A stretch of 64,000 nt of DNA, taken from the NCBI GenBank assembly GCA_963781805.1, contig CAWAHF010000004.1, forward strand, positions 5,580,001-5,644,000, written 5' to 3'. Position 1 is the stretch's first letter, and each line of letters begins with the position of its first letter. The DNA comes from JAFGPL01 sp963781805. GTDB lineage: Bacteria; Bacteroidota; Bacteroidia; Bacteroidales; UBA10428. Shown here in pieces: positions 9,666 to 18,669 of this stretch. A program made the translations under genes and the position numbers. The notes under the pieces were generated by a model. That model did no database searches. It was not told the DNA's origin and worked only from the letters and a program-made list of their open reading frames with translations.

Positions 9666-10211
9666 ATGAGACAACCGGAGAATGAACATCTGGTAAAACA
9701 GCTTAAGAAGGGAGATGTTTCTTCATTTAACCTGATTTTCAAAAATTATAATCAGAAGGTCTATAATTTTTGTCTTCAATTACTTAAAAATAAAAACGAA
9801 GCTGAAGAGATTACCCAGGAAGTGTTTATTGCCTTATGGCAAAACCGTGACAAAATCGATACAAAATCTTCGATAGTTGCATACATATTGGCTATAGCAC
9901 GGAATCAAATCTATAAGGTTTTTCGCAAATCATTGTATAAACAAGCATATATCGAAAATCTAATCAATTCTCAAAGTAAAATGGATTTTATTACCGAAGA
10001 TCAGGTAATGTATAATGAATTAAATTCCTTTCTTAATATCAGCATCGAAAAATTGCCACCCAAAAGGCGGGAGGTTTTTATACTTAGCAGGATGGAAGGA
10101 TTGACGTATAAAGAAATTGCTCAGAAATTAAATATTGCTGAGAACACGGTGGACGTTCAAATCAGAAAAGCGCTGGATTTTATAAAAGATTCTTTCAAAA
10201 ATAATTATTGA
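9666..10211 (+). CDS. ECF RNA polymerase sigma factor (orphan, FecI-like)
   Basis: About 181 residues from the chosen ATG; an in-frame extension to 9630 exists but adds only a hydrophobic stretch ahead of the usual start. Region 2 is clear (DVSSFNLIFKNYNQKVYNFCLQLL, then EAEEITQEVFIALWQNRDKI), as is region 4 (KLPPKRREVFILSRMEGLTYKEIAQKLNIAENTVDVQIRKAL), a helix-turn-helix that recognises the -35 element. The family drives SusC/SusD operons when released by a FecR anti-sigma. No FecR follows it. The FecR at 1281 has no sigma factor before it, so the two probably form a split pair flanking the SusCD genes they control. The class is firm, the pairing inferred. Confidence 0.92.
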   Translation: MRQPENEHLVKQLKKGDVSSFNLIFKNYNQKVYNFCLQLLKNKNEAEEITQEVFIALWQNRDKIDTKSSIVAYILAIARNQIYKVFRKSLYKQAYIENLINSQSKMDFITEDQVMYNELNSFLNISIEKLPPKRREVFILSRMEGLTYKEIAQKLNIAENTVDVQIRKALDFIKDSFKNNY

Positions 10212-10599
10212 TTTGATTCTTAGGTAAATTTCATGACAACCTAATTATTTATAGCAGGGCTTTAATATTCCAAAAATACTAAGTCAATTTCTCTCAATAT
10301 ATTATAACACTGACTCAGTACTAAAAAACATTATTATTCTAATATATTAAAAATTTGCGTATCCGCAACAATAAATTTACGTATATAAAATAACTGAAAG
10401 CTGAGGGAGAGGTGAAACAAAAGCAATGGTATCCTAATAAATTAAATATTAAACGGTTTTGCGGGGTATTCATTTTTAAGGTTTTACTTTTAATTTATTT
10501 TGAAAAATATGGATGAATTCTGATCAGAAAAATAAATCTATCTTTAGGCTTTTTTTAATATTGAATAGTCTTATTTTATTATTATAAATTATTTGTACA
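10212..10599. other. AT-rich intergenic gap without recognised feature
   Basis: 388 bp between the sigma factor and the CotH-like gene. I see no ORF of note, no strong hairpin and no complete TTG-N19-TAnnTTTG promoter. It may hold a promoter for the downstream gene recognised by an ECF sigma factor, which I cannot predict. Confidence 0.5.
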
Positions 10600-13500
10600 A
10601 TGACAGGAAGATATACACAGAAGCATTTCATGGGAATAATGGCTATTTTGATTTTTATATTTGCTTTTTCATCGAAAATGCAGTCACAAACATTGCGCAT
10701 CAATGAATTTATGGCATTAAATCAGTCAACCTTGACTGATGAGGACGGGGAATATTCAGACTGGATAGAAATTTATAATCCCACTGCTCAGGCGATAAAT
10801 TTATTTGGCTGGTCGATGACGGATGAGGTAACTCTTCCTCAGAAATGGTTTTTTCCGAATATCACATTAAATGCTGACGATTATCTTATTGTATTTGCTT
10901 CCGGTAAAAACAGGTCTGTTGCCGGTAACGAATTGCACACGAACTTCAAACTTAGCGGTGACGGAGAATATCTGGCACTCATAAATCCGGGTGGAACAGC
11001 CGTTACTGAATTTAATCCTGCATACCCCTTACAGCAGACTGATATCTCTTATGGATATTTTGAAAATTCCTATATAGGTTTTGATGATCCTACACCCGGT
11101 GCAAGTAACGATGGATCCACCAGTATTTTGCTACCTGCTCCGGTTTTTAGTAAAAGTCATGGGTTGTATGATGCCTCTTTTACCGTGGTAATTTCATCGG
11201 ATGTGCAAAATACAGACATTTATTTCACAACAGACGGAAGCATACCTGCCAGGGAAAACGGAACTTTGTATACCGCTCCAATCAATATATCTACAACAAC
11301 CATCCTAAGGGCTGTCAGTCTGATCGAAAACCAGTCAACCAGTAAAATAACTACCGCTTCATATATATTTCCAAAAGATGTTATTCATCAACCAAATAAT
11401 CCTGTAGGATACCCGGACAAATGGGGTCCATACGAAGCCATTCCGGATACAGCGATTGCAGACTATGAAATGGACCCTGATATGATTGCGGATGCATCAT
11501 TTGCCACAAAAGTAGAGGAGGCTTTATACGATATACCAACTGTATCACTTGTTTCAGACAAGGGGAATTTTTTTAACAGGGTAATAGATGAAGAAACCGG
11601 CGGTATATACATTTATACAGGTGCCCCGGGTAAGGAAATTGGTCTGGGTTGGGAACGGCCCGGTTCAGTGGAATATTTTAATTCAGATGATTCGATCAAC
11701 TTCCAGGTGGATTGTGGTATCAGACTGCAGGGGGGGCATAGCCGTCGACCGGAGAAAGATCCCAAACATTCGTTTTTACTGGTATTTAAATCGGAATACG
11801 GACCATCCCGTCTGAATTATCCGATTTTCGGAAAAGATTTTGCACAGAGCTTTAATAATCTGATACTTCATGCTGGATTCGGATTATCCTGGCTTCATCA
11901 ATCATCAACTGAAAGAGTTAAGGGCCAATTGCAACGGGATATCTGGACAAAAGATATACAACGGGCGATGGGACATCATTCCAGTAATTCCAAATATGTG
12001 CATTTGTATATTGATGGTATTTATTGGGGCGTTTACCTGCCTTCCGAAAGGATGGATGCAGAATATGCCGTATCTTATTTCGGCGGAAAGGAAGAAGATT
12101 ACGATGTTATTAAAGACTATATGGAATCCGGTATAGATAATCCTGCAGTAGATGGTACTACCGAGGAATGGGATAATATGATCGACATGGTAAATGCAGG
12201 TCTTTCTTCCAATGATGCTTACCAGACCATTCAGGGAAATAACCCGGATGGAACGCCCGCAGGAGATAAGAAAGCAATGATTGATGTCGTGAATTTTACT
12301 GATTACATGATTTTGAATTATTACGGAAGCAATACCGACTGGGATCATCATAATTGGGCAGCAATGAGAAATCGGGTAAATCCGGGGAAAGGATTTAAGT
12401 TCTTTTGCTGGGACGGGGAACACATGATCAAAACAGTAAACGGAAATGTACTTTCGACGGATAATGATTACTGTCCAAGCCGCATTTTTCATAAGTTAAC
12501 CGAAAATGAAGAATATAAACAACTGTTCGCATCAAGGGTAACCAAACAATGTTTCAACGGTGGAGTACTTACTCCTGAGAAGGCAGCACAGTATTGGGCA
12601 ATCCGGAGAGCGCAGGTAGAGTCTTCAATGGACTGTGAAGCAGCCAGGTGGGGAGATTACCGGAGGGATGTACATCAATGGCAGGCGGGGCCTTATGATT
12701 TATATACCAAAGATACCTACTGGATGGATGAAATGAATTTTATGTCGGATACCTATTTTCCTCAACGAACATCAGTTTTTATAAATCAGTTACGATCGGC
12801 AGGATTATATCCACAGGTTGATGCACCGGTTTTTCTGATTAACGATCATACGTTAAGTCAGAACGCCATTTCGGCTGGAGATCTTCTTTCCATGACTGCA
12901 ACCCAGGGTACAATTTACTATACCACCGATGGAAATGATCCGGTTGCATGGCAGTCTGCACAAGGCAGTACAGAAACGTTATTAATATCGGAGAGTGCTG
13001 ATAAAAAGGTACTTGTCCCTAAATCAGATATAGGAACTACCTGGTATACAGATATTAGTTTCAGTGATGCTTCCTGGCAAATTTGCTCCGGAGCTCCGGG
13101 AGGGATTGGCTATGAAAAAGGAACAGGTTATGAAAGCCTGATCTCTCTGGATGTCGGTGCCGATATGTATACAGGTGGTACAAGTCCAAATACAAGTTGT
13201 TATATACGCATTCCCTTTAATGTGGATGCAAATGATTTATCTTCATTTACCTCACTGATTTTAGGATTAAGATATGATGATGGTTTCGTGGCTTATCTGA
13301 ATGGGACAAAAGTTGCTGAAGCACTAGCTCCCGGAACTTTGGCATGGAATTCAGCTTCCTCAGGAGGTCATGAAGCAAATTCATCAGAAACTTTTGATTT
13401 GTCCAGCTATATTTCAAACCTGAATTCCGGAAATAATCTTTTAGCCATACAGGGTTTGAATCTAAATACCACAAGTTCAGATTTTATAATTTCAGCGACT

Positions 13501-14466
13501 CTCACCGCCAGTGATCAGGCAGCATCAGGAAGTCTATCCGAAAATGCGATTGCTTATTCAGCTCAATTTCCGGTGAATGAATCCAGTCATATTAAAGCAC
13601 GTGCATTTTTCAACGGAGAATGGAGTGCCTTAAGCGATAATTTCTTTCGTATTCCAGGCGACTTTTATGATCTGAAAATTACGGAAATAAATTATCATCC
13701 ACTGGCTATGGATACCATTGATGGCGACAAATTTGAATTTATTGAAATTAAGAATACCGGAAATTCCATACTCGATTTGGGCGGATTACAGTTTGTAAAT
13801 GGAATTAAATACACATTTCCTGCCGAAACAGAAATTAAACCTAACGGATTTATTGTTCTGGCGTCAAATAGCAACTATTTCTACGAACGGTATGGCTTCC
13901 TGCCCTTCGACGATTATCAGGGACAGTTGGATAATAATGGTGAAAAAATTGAACTGGTAAGTTCATTTGGTGATACCATTAGCTCATTCCGGTTTAATGA
14001 TGGATCCGGTTGGCCGGATTCTCCCGATGGGTTAGGAAATACACTTGTTCCAACCGAACTTAATCCGACCAACGATCAGAATGATGCATATTTCTGGCGT
14101 GCTTCATACAACATTAATGGTTCTCCTGGCAAAGATGATTTGCTTACTGAAACCATAACTGAAAAAGTAATTTCAGTTGATAAGGATAAAATACTTAGTC
14201 AGAATTACCCGAATCCATTCAATAGTATAACATATATTGATTATCAGATTCCATTTGATGCCAACGTTAAAATCTCTGTGTTCAATGTAATGGGACAGCA
14301 AGTGACAACCCTGGTAAATAAATATCAGACCGCGGGATTGTATCAGGTAGAATGGAACGTGGATGGTCAAAGTAATATTTCTGAAGGGATCTATTATTAC
14401 CGGCTGGAGATTTTAGCAAATGATCAATCCACCGGGATAACCAAAAAAATGATACTGGTTCGATAA
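10600..14466 (+). CDS. CotH-kinase-family protein with lamin-tail domains and T9SS sorting domain
   Basis: A 1288-residue secreted multidomain protein. The signal peptide ends near SKMQSQ. A lamin-tail domain follows (about 28-130; LRINEFMALNQSTLTDEDGE), then a chitobiase-like beta-sandwich (about 180-250; IYFTTDGSIP), the CotH domain (about 305-690; VHLYIDGIYWGVYLPSERM, DWDHHNWAAMRN and FKFFCWDGEHM), a second YYTTDGNDP sandwich (about 765), a galactose-binding-like region (about 800-960), a second lamin-tail domain (about 1025-1130; LKITEINYHP) and a type A T9SS C-terminal domain (from about 1197; LSQNYPNPFNS). CotH proteins are atypical protein kinases in spore formers and fungi. The role of the secreted Bacteroidota forms is unknown to me. 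The usual WDxD ending of the active-site motif reads WDGEH here. Placement inside a glycan locus suggests a surface function. Confidence 0.88.
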   Translation: MTGRYTQKHFMGIMAILIFIFAFSSKMQSQTLRINEFMALNQSTLTDEDGEYSDWIEIYNPTAQAINLFGWSMTDEVTLPQKWFFPNITLNADDYLIVFASGKNRSVAGNELHTNFKLSGDGEYLALINPGGTAVTEFNPAYPLQQTDISYGYFENSYIGFDDPTPGASNDGSTSILLPAPVFSKSHGLYDASFTVVISSDVQNTDIYFTTDGSIPARENGTLYTAPINISTTTILRAVSLIENQSTSKITTASYIFPKDVIHQPNNPVGYPDKWGPYEAIPDTAIADYEMDPDMIADASFATKVEEALYDIPTVSLVSDKGNFFNRVIDEETGGIYIYTGAPGKEIGLGWERPGSVEYFNSDDSINFQVDCGIRLQGGHSRRPEKDPKHSFLLVFKSEYGPSRLNYPIFGKDFAQSFNNLILHAGFGLSWLHQSSTERVKGQLQRDIWTKDIQRAMGHHSSNSKYVHLYIDGIYWGVYLPSERMDAEYAVSYFGGKEEDYDVIKDYMESGIDNPAVDGTTEEWDNMIDMVNAGLSSNDAYQTIQGNNPDGTPAGDKKAMIDVVNFTDYMILNYYGSNTDWDHHNWAAMRNRVNPGKGFKFFCWDGEHMIKTVNGNVLSTDNDYCPSRIFHKLTENEEYKQLFASRVTKQCFNGGVLTPEKAAQYWAIRRAQVESSMDCEAARWGDYRRDVHQWQAGPYDLYTKDTYWMDEMNFMSDTYFPQRTSVFINQLRSAGLYPQVDAPVFLINDHTLSQNAISAGDLLSMTATQGTIYYTTDGNDPVAWQSAQGSTETLLISESADKKVLVPKSDIGTTWYTDISFSDASWQICSGAPGGIGYEKGTGYESLISLDVGADMYTGGTSPNTSCYIRIPFNVDANDLSSFTSLILGLRYDDGFVAYLNGTKVAEALAPGTLAWNSASSGGHEANSSETFDLSSYISNLNSGNNLLAIQGLNLNTTSSDFIISATLTASDQAASGSLSENAIAYSAQFPVNESSHIKARAFFNGEWSALSDNFFRIPGDFYDLKITEINYHPLAMDTIDGDKFEFIEIKNTGNSILDLGGLQFVNGIKYTFPAETEIKPNGFIVLASNSNYFYERYGFLPFDDYQGQLDNNGEKIELVSSFGDTISSFRFNDGSGWPDSPDGLGNTLVPTELNPTNDQNDAYFWRASYNINGSPGKDDLLTETITEKVISVDKDKILSQNYPNPFNSITYIDYQIPFDANVKISVFNVMGQQVTTLVNKYQTAGLYQVEWNVDGQSNISEGIYYYRLEILANDQSTGITKKMILVR

Positions 14467-14480
14467 CACATCTGGACTTT

Positions 14481-14515
14481 TTCAGAGAAGGAGAATTTGA
14501 ATTTCCTTCTCTGAA
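14481..14515 (+). terminator. Stem-loop after CotH-like gene
   Basis: An 11-bp perfect inverted repeat TTCAGAGAAGG (14481-14491) with CCTTCTCTGAA (14505-14515), 15 bp after the stop codon. It lacks a following U run, so it could be a 3'-end stabiliser as well as a terminator. Confidence 0.55.
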
Positions 14516-14647
14516 CAAATTCCACCCGGATGTCTCTCTGTTTATGACAGGTCATAAAATAATTGCATATCCCGTTGGTAATGATTTATCATATACTTCT
14601 TGACCCGGTTTATTAAAAAAAACTATATTCGCAAAAAAAAACCGGAA

Positions 14648-16609
14648 ATGAGAAAATTATTTGTTTTTGCCATTTTATTTGCATGCCTTTTACCTGTATT
14701 GGCTCAAAAGCAGCTCACAGTTGAGGTTAATCAACCAACAACTGAAATTCAACCTACCATGTGGGGTATATTCTTTGAGGATATCAACTTTGCTGCCGAT
14801 GGCGGTATTTATGCGGAATTAGTGAAAAATCGTTCCTTTGAATTTTATAAACCATTAATGGGTTGGAAGGAAATCGGAAGAGGAAAAGCCGGAGAAATTC
14901 GAATCATAAACAGAGAAGCAGAAAATCCCTCCAATCCCCGCTACGCAAGACTAATTTGCAGATCAGATACCCTTTCTTACGGAATCTCAAATGAAGGGTT
15001 CCGTGGTTTAGGAGTTAAAAAAGGTGATACTTATAATTTCTCAATCATTGCCAGAATTCCAGGAAGAAATAACGTTAAGCTCAGAATTGAACTTACAGAT
15101 TCATTGTCACAGATTATTGGAGAGGAAACTATCGATGGTTATACAGATGAGTGGAAGAAATATCAGGTCTCAATGGTATCTTCTGCCACCGAACCACATG
15201 CTCATTTAAATGTGATGGTTTTAGGTAAGGGAACCATTGATATTGATATGATTTCTTTGTTCCCTGAAAATACCTGGAAGAATCGTCCAAATGGTTTAAG
15301 AGCTGATTTGGTTCAGATGCTATACGATTTGAAACCCGGGTTTCTTAGATTTCCGGGAGGATGTATTGTTGAAGGGCATGATTTGAATGTGCGCTACCAG
15401 TGGAAAAAAACCGTTGGACCCGATGAAGAAAGAAAATCGATCGTGAATCGATGGAATACAGAATTTATGCATCGCTATACCCCGGACTATTTTCAATCGT
15501 TTGGCCTGGGTTTCTATGAATATTTTGTTTTGGCTGAAGATATTGGCGCTGAACCCCTGCCTATCATAAATTGTGGAATGGCATGTCAGTTTAATACCGG
15601 AGAACTCGTACCACTGGATGAACTTGAACCTTATATTCAGGATGCGCTCGATCTTATCGAATTTGCGAATGGCCCGGTTACCAGCAAATGGGGAAAACTT
15701 AGGGCAAATATGGGACATCCCGAACCTTTCGGACTTTCTATTTTGGGTGTGGGTAATGAACAATGGGGAGAACAGTACATAGAAAGATATAAGACATTTG
15801 CTTCTGTCCTGAAGGAAAAATATCCCGATATCTCGCTTATTTCTGCGGCAGGTCCTTCACCGGATGACAGCAGATTTCATTATCTCTGGAAAGAGTTTAA
15901 AACATTGAATGCAGATATTATCGATGAGCATTATTATATGAAACCGGATTGGTTCTTAAACAATGCCCGTCGTTATGATAATTACGATCGCAAAGGGCCT
16001 AAAGTATTTGCCGGAGAATATGCTTCACATGGACCAGACAACAATGAAGCCACTTCGCGTAATACATGGCTGAGTGCTCTTACCGAGGCAGCATTTATGA
16101 CAGGACTGGAAAGAAATGCCGATGTGGTTTATATGACTTCATATGCACCTCTGTTTGGTAATGTGGATGCATGGCAATGGCGACCTGACCTTATCTGGTT
16201 CGATAATCTGAGGGTTGTAGGAACACCAAATTATTATGTACAAAAATTTTATGCGAATAACCGGGGAACCCATTCTGTGCCAATTCTTATGAATGATAGT
16301 ACCATTGCCGGTGAAGACAGCCTGTATGCGAGTTCGGTAATAGATAAAAATAAAAAGCTATTGATCATAAAGATGGTGAATGTATCGTCGCACCCGGTAG
16401 CGGTGAATATTCACTTGAAGGGTGTAAGATCCTTTGATAAAACCGCCGATGTTCAAATACTGCAAAGCTCTAATTTGATGGTTTACAATACCCTTGACGA
16501 ACCTGATAAAATTTCGCCAATCGATCAAAAAATATCACGAACAGGTAAAAATTTTCAACTTAACCTTAAGGATAGATCATTTTATGTTTTAAAAGTAAAT
16601 TATAGATAA
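14648..16609 (+). CDS. GH51 alpha-L-arabinofuranosidase
   Basis: About 653 residues from ATG 14648, chosen because the signal peptide MRKLFVFAILFACLLPVLAQ starts there; an upstream in-frame ATG at 14600 adds 16 basic residues. A carbohydrate-binding-like beta-sandwich precedes and interrupts the barrel (about 95-220 of the long form). The GH51 catalytic motifs are both present: acid/base Glu371 in GVGNEQWG and nucleophile Glu457 in VFAGEYASHG (numbering from 14648). The enzyme removes terminal alpha-L-arabinofuranose from arabinan, arabinoxylan or arabinogalactan. Export to the periplasm is expected. It lies 180 bp after the CotH-like gene, separated by a stem-loop, and just before an ECF sigma gene, consistent with a pectin or arabinan side-chain role. 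Confidence 0.95.
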   Translation: MRKLFVFAILFACLLPVLAQKQLTVEVNQPTTEIQPTMWGIFFEDINFAADGGIYAELVKNRSFEFYKPLMGWKEIGRGKAGEIRIINREAENPSNPRYARLICRSDTLSYGISNEGFRGLGVKKGDTYNFSIIARIPGRNNVKLRIELTDSLSQIIGEETIDGYTDEWKKYQVSMVSSATEPHAHLNVMVLGKGTIDIDMISLFPENTWKNRPNGLRADLVQMLYDLKPGFLRFPGGCIVEGHDLNVRYQWKKTVGPDEERKSIVNRWNTEFMHRYTPDYFQSFGLGFYEYFVLAEDIGAEPLPIINCGMACQFNTGELVPLDELEPYIQDALDLIEFANGPVTSKWGKLRANMGHPEPFGLSILGVGNEQWGEQYIERYKTFASVLKEKYPDISLISAAGPSPDDSRFHYLWKEFKTLNADIIDEHYYMKPDWFLNNARRYDNYDRKGPKVFAGEYASHGPDNNEATSRNTWLSALTEAAFMTGLERNADVVYMTSYAPLFGNVDAWQWRPDLIWFDNLRVVGTPNYYVQKFYANNRGTHSVPILMNDSTIAGEDSLYASSVIDKNKKLLIIKMVNVSSHPVAVNIHLKGVRSFDKTADVQILQSSNLMVYNTLDEPDKISPIDQKISRTGKNFQLNLKDRSFYVLKVNYR

Positions 16610-16692
16610 CAACCTCGGATTATCCGGATTTTTTCTATCTTTTTTTAGTAGATTCAAATGTGACTTATCTATGATATAGAATTATTTATTTT

Positions 16693-16700
16693 TATATTTG
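16693..16700 (+). promoter_or_regulatory. Promoter -7 element before second ECF sigma gene
   Basis: TATATTTG at 16693-16700 is an exact match to TAnnTTTG. Its last three bases are also an in-frame TTG, the longest possible start of the sigma gene. If this promoter is used, that TTG would lie upstream of the transcript, which favours the TTG at 16725. No clear -33 TTG is seen. Confidence 0.45.
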
Positions 16701-16724
16701 GAATTACATTTCAAAACACTGATT

Positions 16725-17279
16725 TTGACTGATAATTCACATAATCATGATCTGTATTTTTTCTCACGTTTGAAATCAGGTGATGAAAATGCATTTGATT
16801 ACCTGTTCAATTATTATTATCCCGGTTTAATTGTTTATGCAACAAAATTACTGACAAATCAACATCTGGCCGAAGAGATTGTCCAGGGTGTATTTTTAAA
16901 ACTATGGCAGGACAGAAGATTTATCGAAATAAGCACATCATTTAAGTCATATGTCTTTCAATCGGTAAAAAATAAATGTCTGGATGTGCTAAAGCATCGG
17001 AAAATTAGAGACGAATATGCAAAGATTGTGCTTAATCAGACTGAAAATTCAAAAGAAGAAACATGGGAAACTTATGTTGAATCGGAATTGTATGCATTAC
17101 TAATCAAGGCTATTGAAAAATTATCGCCGGAATGTCAAAAAATATTTCGATATAGCAGAATCAGAAATCTGAGTAACAAAGAAATTGCTGAGAAACTTGG
17201 TATTTCTGTTAAAACTGTTGAAAACCAAATTACTAAAGCGCTAAAGTATCTAAGGATTGAATTGAAAGATTATTTATAA
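16725..17279 (+). CDS. ECF RNA polymerase sigma factor (FecI-like), non-ATG start
   Basis: About 184 residues from TTG 16725. Region 2 (DENAFDYLFNYYYPGLIVYATKLL, then HLAEEIVQGVFLKLWQDRRFI) and region 4 (KLSPECQKIFRYSRIRNLSNKEIAEKLGISVKTVENQITKAL) are intact. The entire reading frame contains no methionine codon. In-frame candidates are TTG at 16698, which overlaps a -7 promoter element, and TTG at 16725. Rare initiation may keep the level of this regulator low. The FecR anti-sigma gene follows 68 bp downstream and two SusCD pairs after that, giving the classic sigma/anti-sigma/SusC order. The class is certain; the start is not. Confidence 0.92.
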   Translation: MTDNSHNHDLYFFSRLKSGDENAFDYLFNYYYPGLIVYATKLLTNQHLAEEIVQGVFLKLWQDRRFIEISTSFKSYVFQSVKNKCLDVLKHRKIRDEYAKIVLNQTENSKEETWETYVESELYALLIKAIEKLSPECQKIFRYSRIRNLSNKEIAEKLGISVKTVENQITKALKYLRIELKDYL

Positions 17280-17347
17280 AATTAATATACACTTATACGT
17301 AGGGGATATTTCTATCTCATTCGTCTTTAAAGAAAGTAATTGTCTGA

Positions 17348-18478
17348 ATGGCCGGAATTGAAATGAACGATGAATTGATTATCAGATTTCTTTTGGGAGA
17401 AACAACGCCCGAAGAAAATAATGTGTTTGATTCCTGGCTGAAAGAAGACGAGAAGAACCAGTTGGAATTTAATGCCCTTAAAAATACCTGGGAATTTTCC
17501 TCAAGACTTAATCTAATGCACCAGATTGATGTGCAAAAAGCCCGGAAAAAGGTCAAAAGTGAAATTCCTGAATTCAAAAAATCAAAATCCTTATTCTTTT
17601 ATTGGCAACGAATCGCTGCCATTCTGATTTTACCCCTTCTGGTAAGTGCTTTGGGTTATTTCTACATCTATAAACAAAGAATCCAGGATAAAATTGTTCA
17701 ACAAGAAGTTACCGCATCCTATGGTGTGAGGACCCAATTAAATTTGCCAGACGGAACCAATGTATGGTTAAATTCAGGTAGCAGGATTACCTTTCCTTCT
17801 AAATTCACTGAAAATAAACGGGAAGTATCTCTTGAAGGGGAGGCGCTGTTCAATGTTGCTGAAAATGCATTGAGACCTTTTTATGTAAATCTGGGGGAAG
17901 TATCTGTTAAAGCAGTGGGAACAACCTTTAACGTAACTGCTTATAAACAAGACAATACGTTTGAAACAACACTTATTTCAGGAAAGATACTGATGGTTAA
18001 AAAAAGTAAGAGTAAGCCGGAAGCGGTACTGTATAAAATAGAACCCAAACAACATGCTGTTTATAATAAGGTTGAGAAAAAAATTACTATTTTTGAAGAT
18101 GCGGTTCCAACATCGCAAAATGAAATTGATCATAGGGATATCAAACCTCTTCCCCCGGAGTTAATTCCGCTGAAAGAACAGATTAATGATAATAAATATG
18201 CTTCATGGATTGAAGGAAAACTTATATTCAGAAACGATCCGATGGATGAAGTAGTTAGAAGATTGGGTAGATGGTATAATGTAGATATAAGGCTGGAAGA
18301 CACCTTATTATATGATTTTAAATACACTGCAACATTTATTAATGAAAACCTTGAACAGGTTCTAAATTTGTTAAAATTAAGTGCGCCGATTAATTATAAA
18401 ATTACAGAACGCAAAGTAGGAAATGACAATTCATTCTCGAAAAAGATTGTAACGCTAACATTAATTAAAAAGAAATAA
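17348..18478 (+). CDS. FecR-family anti-sigma factor
   Basis: A 376-residue protein with a cytoplasmic sigma-binding part (1-80, beginning ELIIRFLLGETTPEENNVFDSW), one membrane segment at about 88-107, a periplasmic FecR domain (about 130-225; TQLNLPDGTNVWLNSGS, GEALFNVAE, KAVGTTFNVTAY) and a DUF4974 C-terminal domain (about 290-365; EGKLIFRNDPMDEVVRRLGRWYNVDI). A second ATG at 17363 is possible. It pairs with the sigma factor immediately upstream and should be triggered by the STN domain of the downstream SusC. Because the two SusC copies are the same, one FecR could serve both, an unusual one-to-two wiring. Confidence 0.94.
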   Translation: MAGIEMNDELIIRFLLGETTPEENNVFDSWLKEDEKNQLEFNALKNTWEFSSRLNLMHQIDVQKARKKVKSEIPEFKKSKSLFFYWQRIAAILILPLLVSALGYFYIYKQRIQDKIVQQEVTASYGVRTQLNLPDGTNVWLNSGSRITFPSKFTENKREVSLEGEALFNVAENALRPFYVNLGEVSVKAVGTTFNVTAYKQDNTFETTLISGKILMVKKSKSKPEAVLYKIEPKQHAVYNKVEKKITIFEDAVPTSQNEIDHRDIKPLPPELIPLKEQINDNKYASWIEGKLIFRNDPMDEVVRRLGRWYNVDIRLEDTLLYDFKYTATFINENLEQVLNLLKLSAPINYKITERKVGNDNSFSKKIVTLTLIKKK

Positions 18479-18576
18479 TTAAAAACTAAAACTTTATGAC
18501 ATGACATAATAAATTATTAACTTCTAAAGTATCGGGTTTAAACTTGTCTTTTGAACTAAATTAACGCTATTTTTTA

Positions 18577-18606
18577 TTGAACTTTCAATCAGTTTAGCTA
18601 CTTTCG
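18577..18606 (+). promoter_or_regulatory. Candidate promoter of first tandem SusC copy
   Basis: TTG at 18577-18579, a 19-base spacer and TACTTTCG at 18599-18606 (one mismatch to TAnnTTTG), 112 bp before the start codon. The preceding bases from 18479 are A/T-rich leader. The second SusC copy has different sequence here. Confidence 0.4.
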
Positions 18607-18669
18607 AGTGAAAATTGTAAACCGGATGACTACCCGACAATTCTCTTAATTTGCTCAGAGTTTTTATAC

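Noticed and set aside
11905..12492. Open frame of 195 codons antisense to the CotH gene
   Set aside because: Composition rich in Ile, His and Cys and no recognisable domain; the sense frame carries clear CotH motifs.
14600..14647. Upstream extension of the GH51 gene
   Set aside because: Adds 16 mostly basic residues before a complete signal peptide that starts at 14648.
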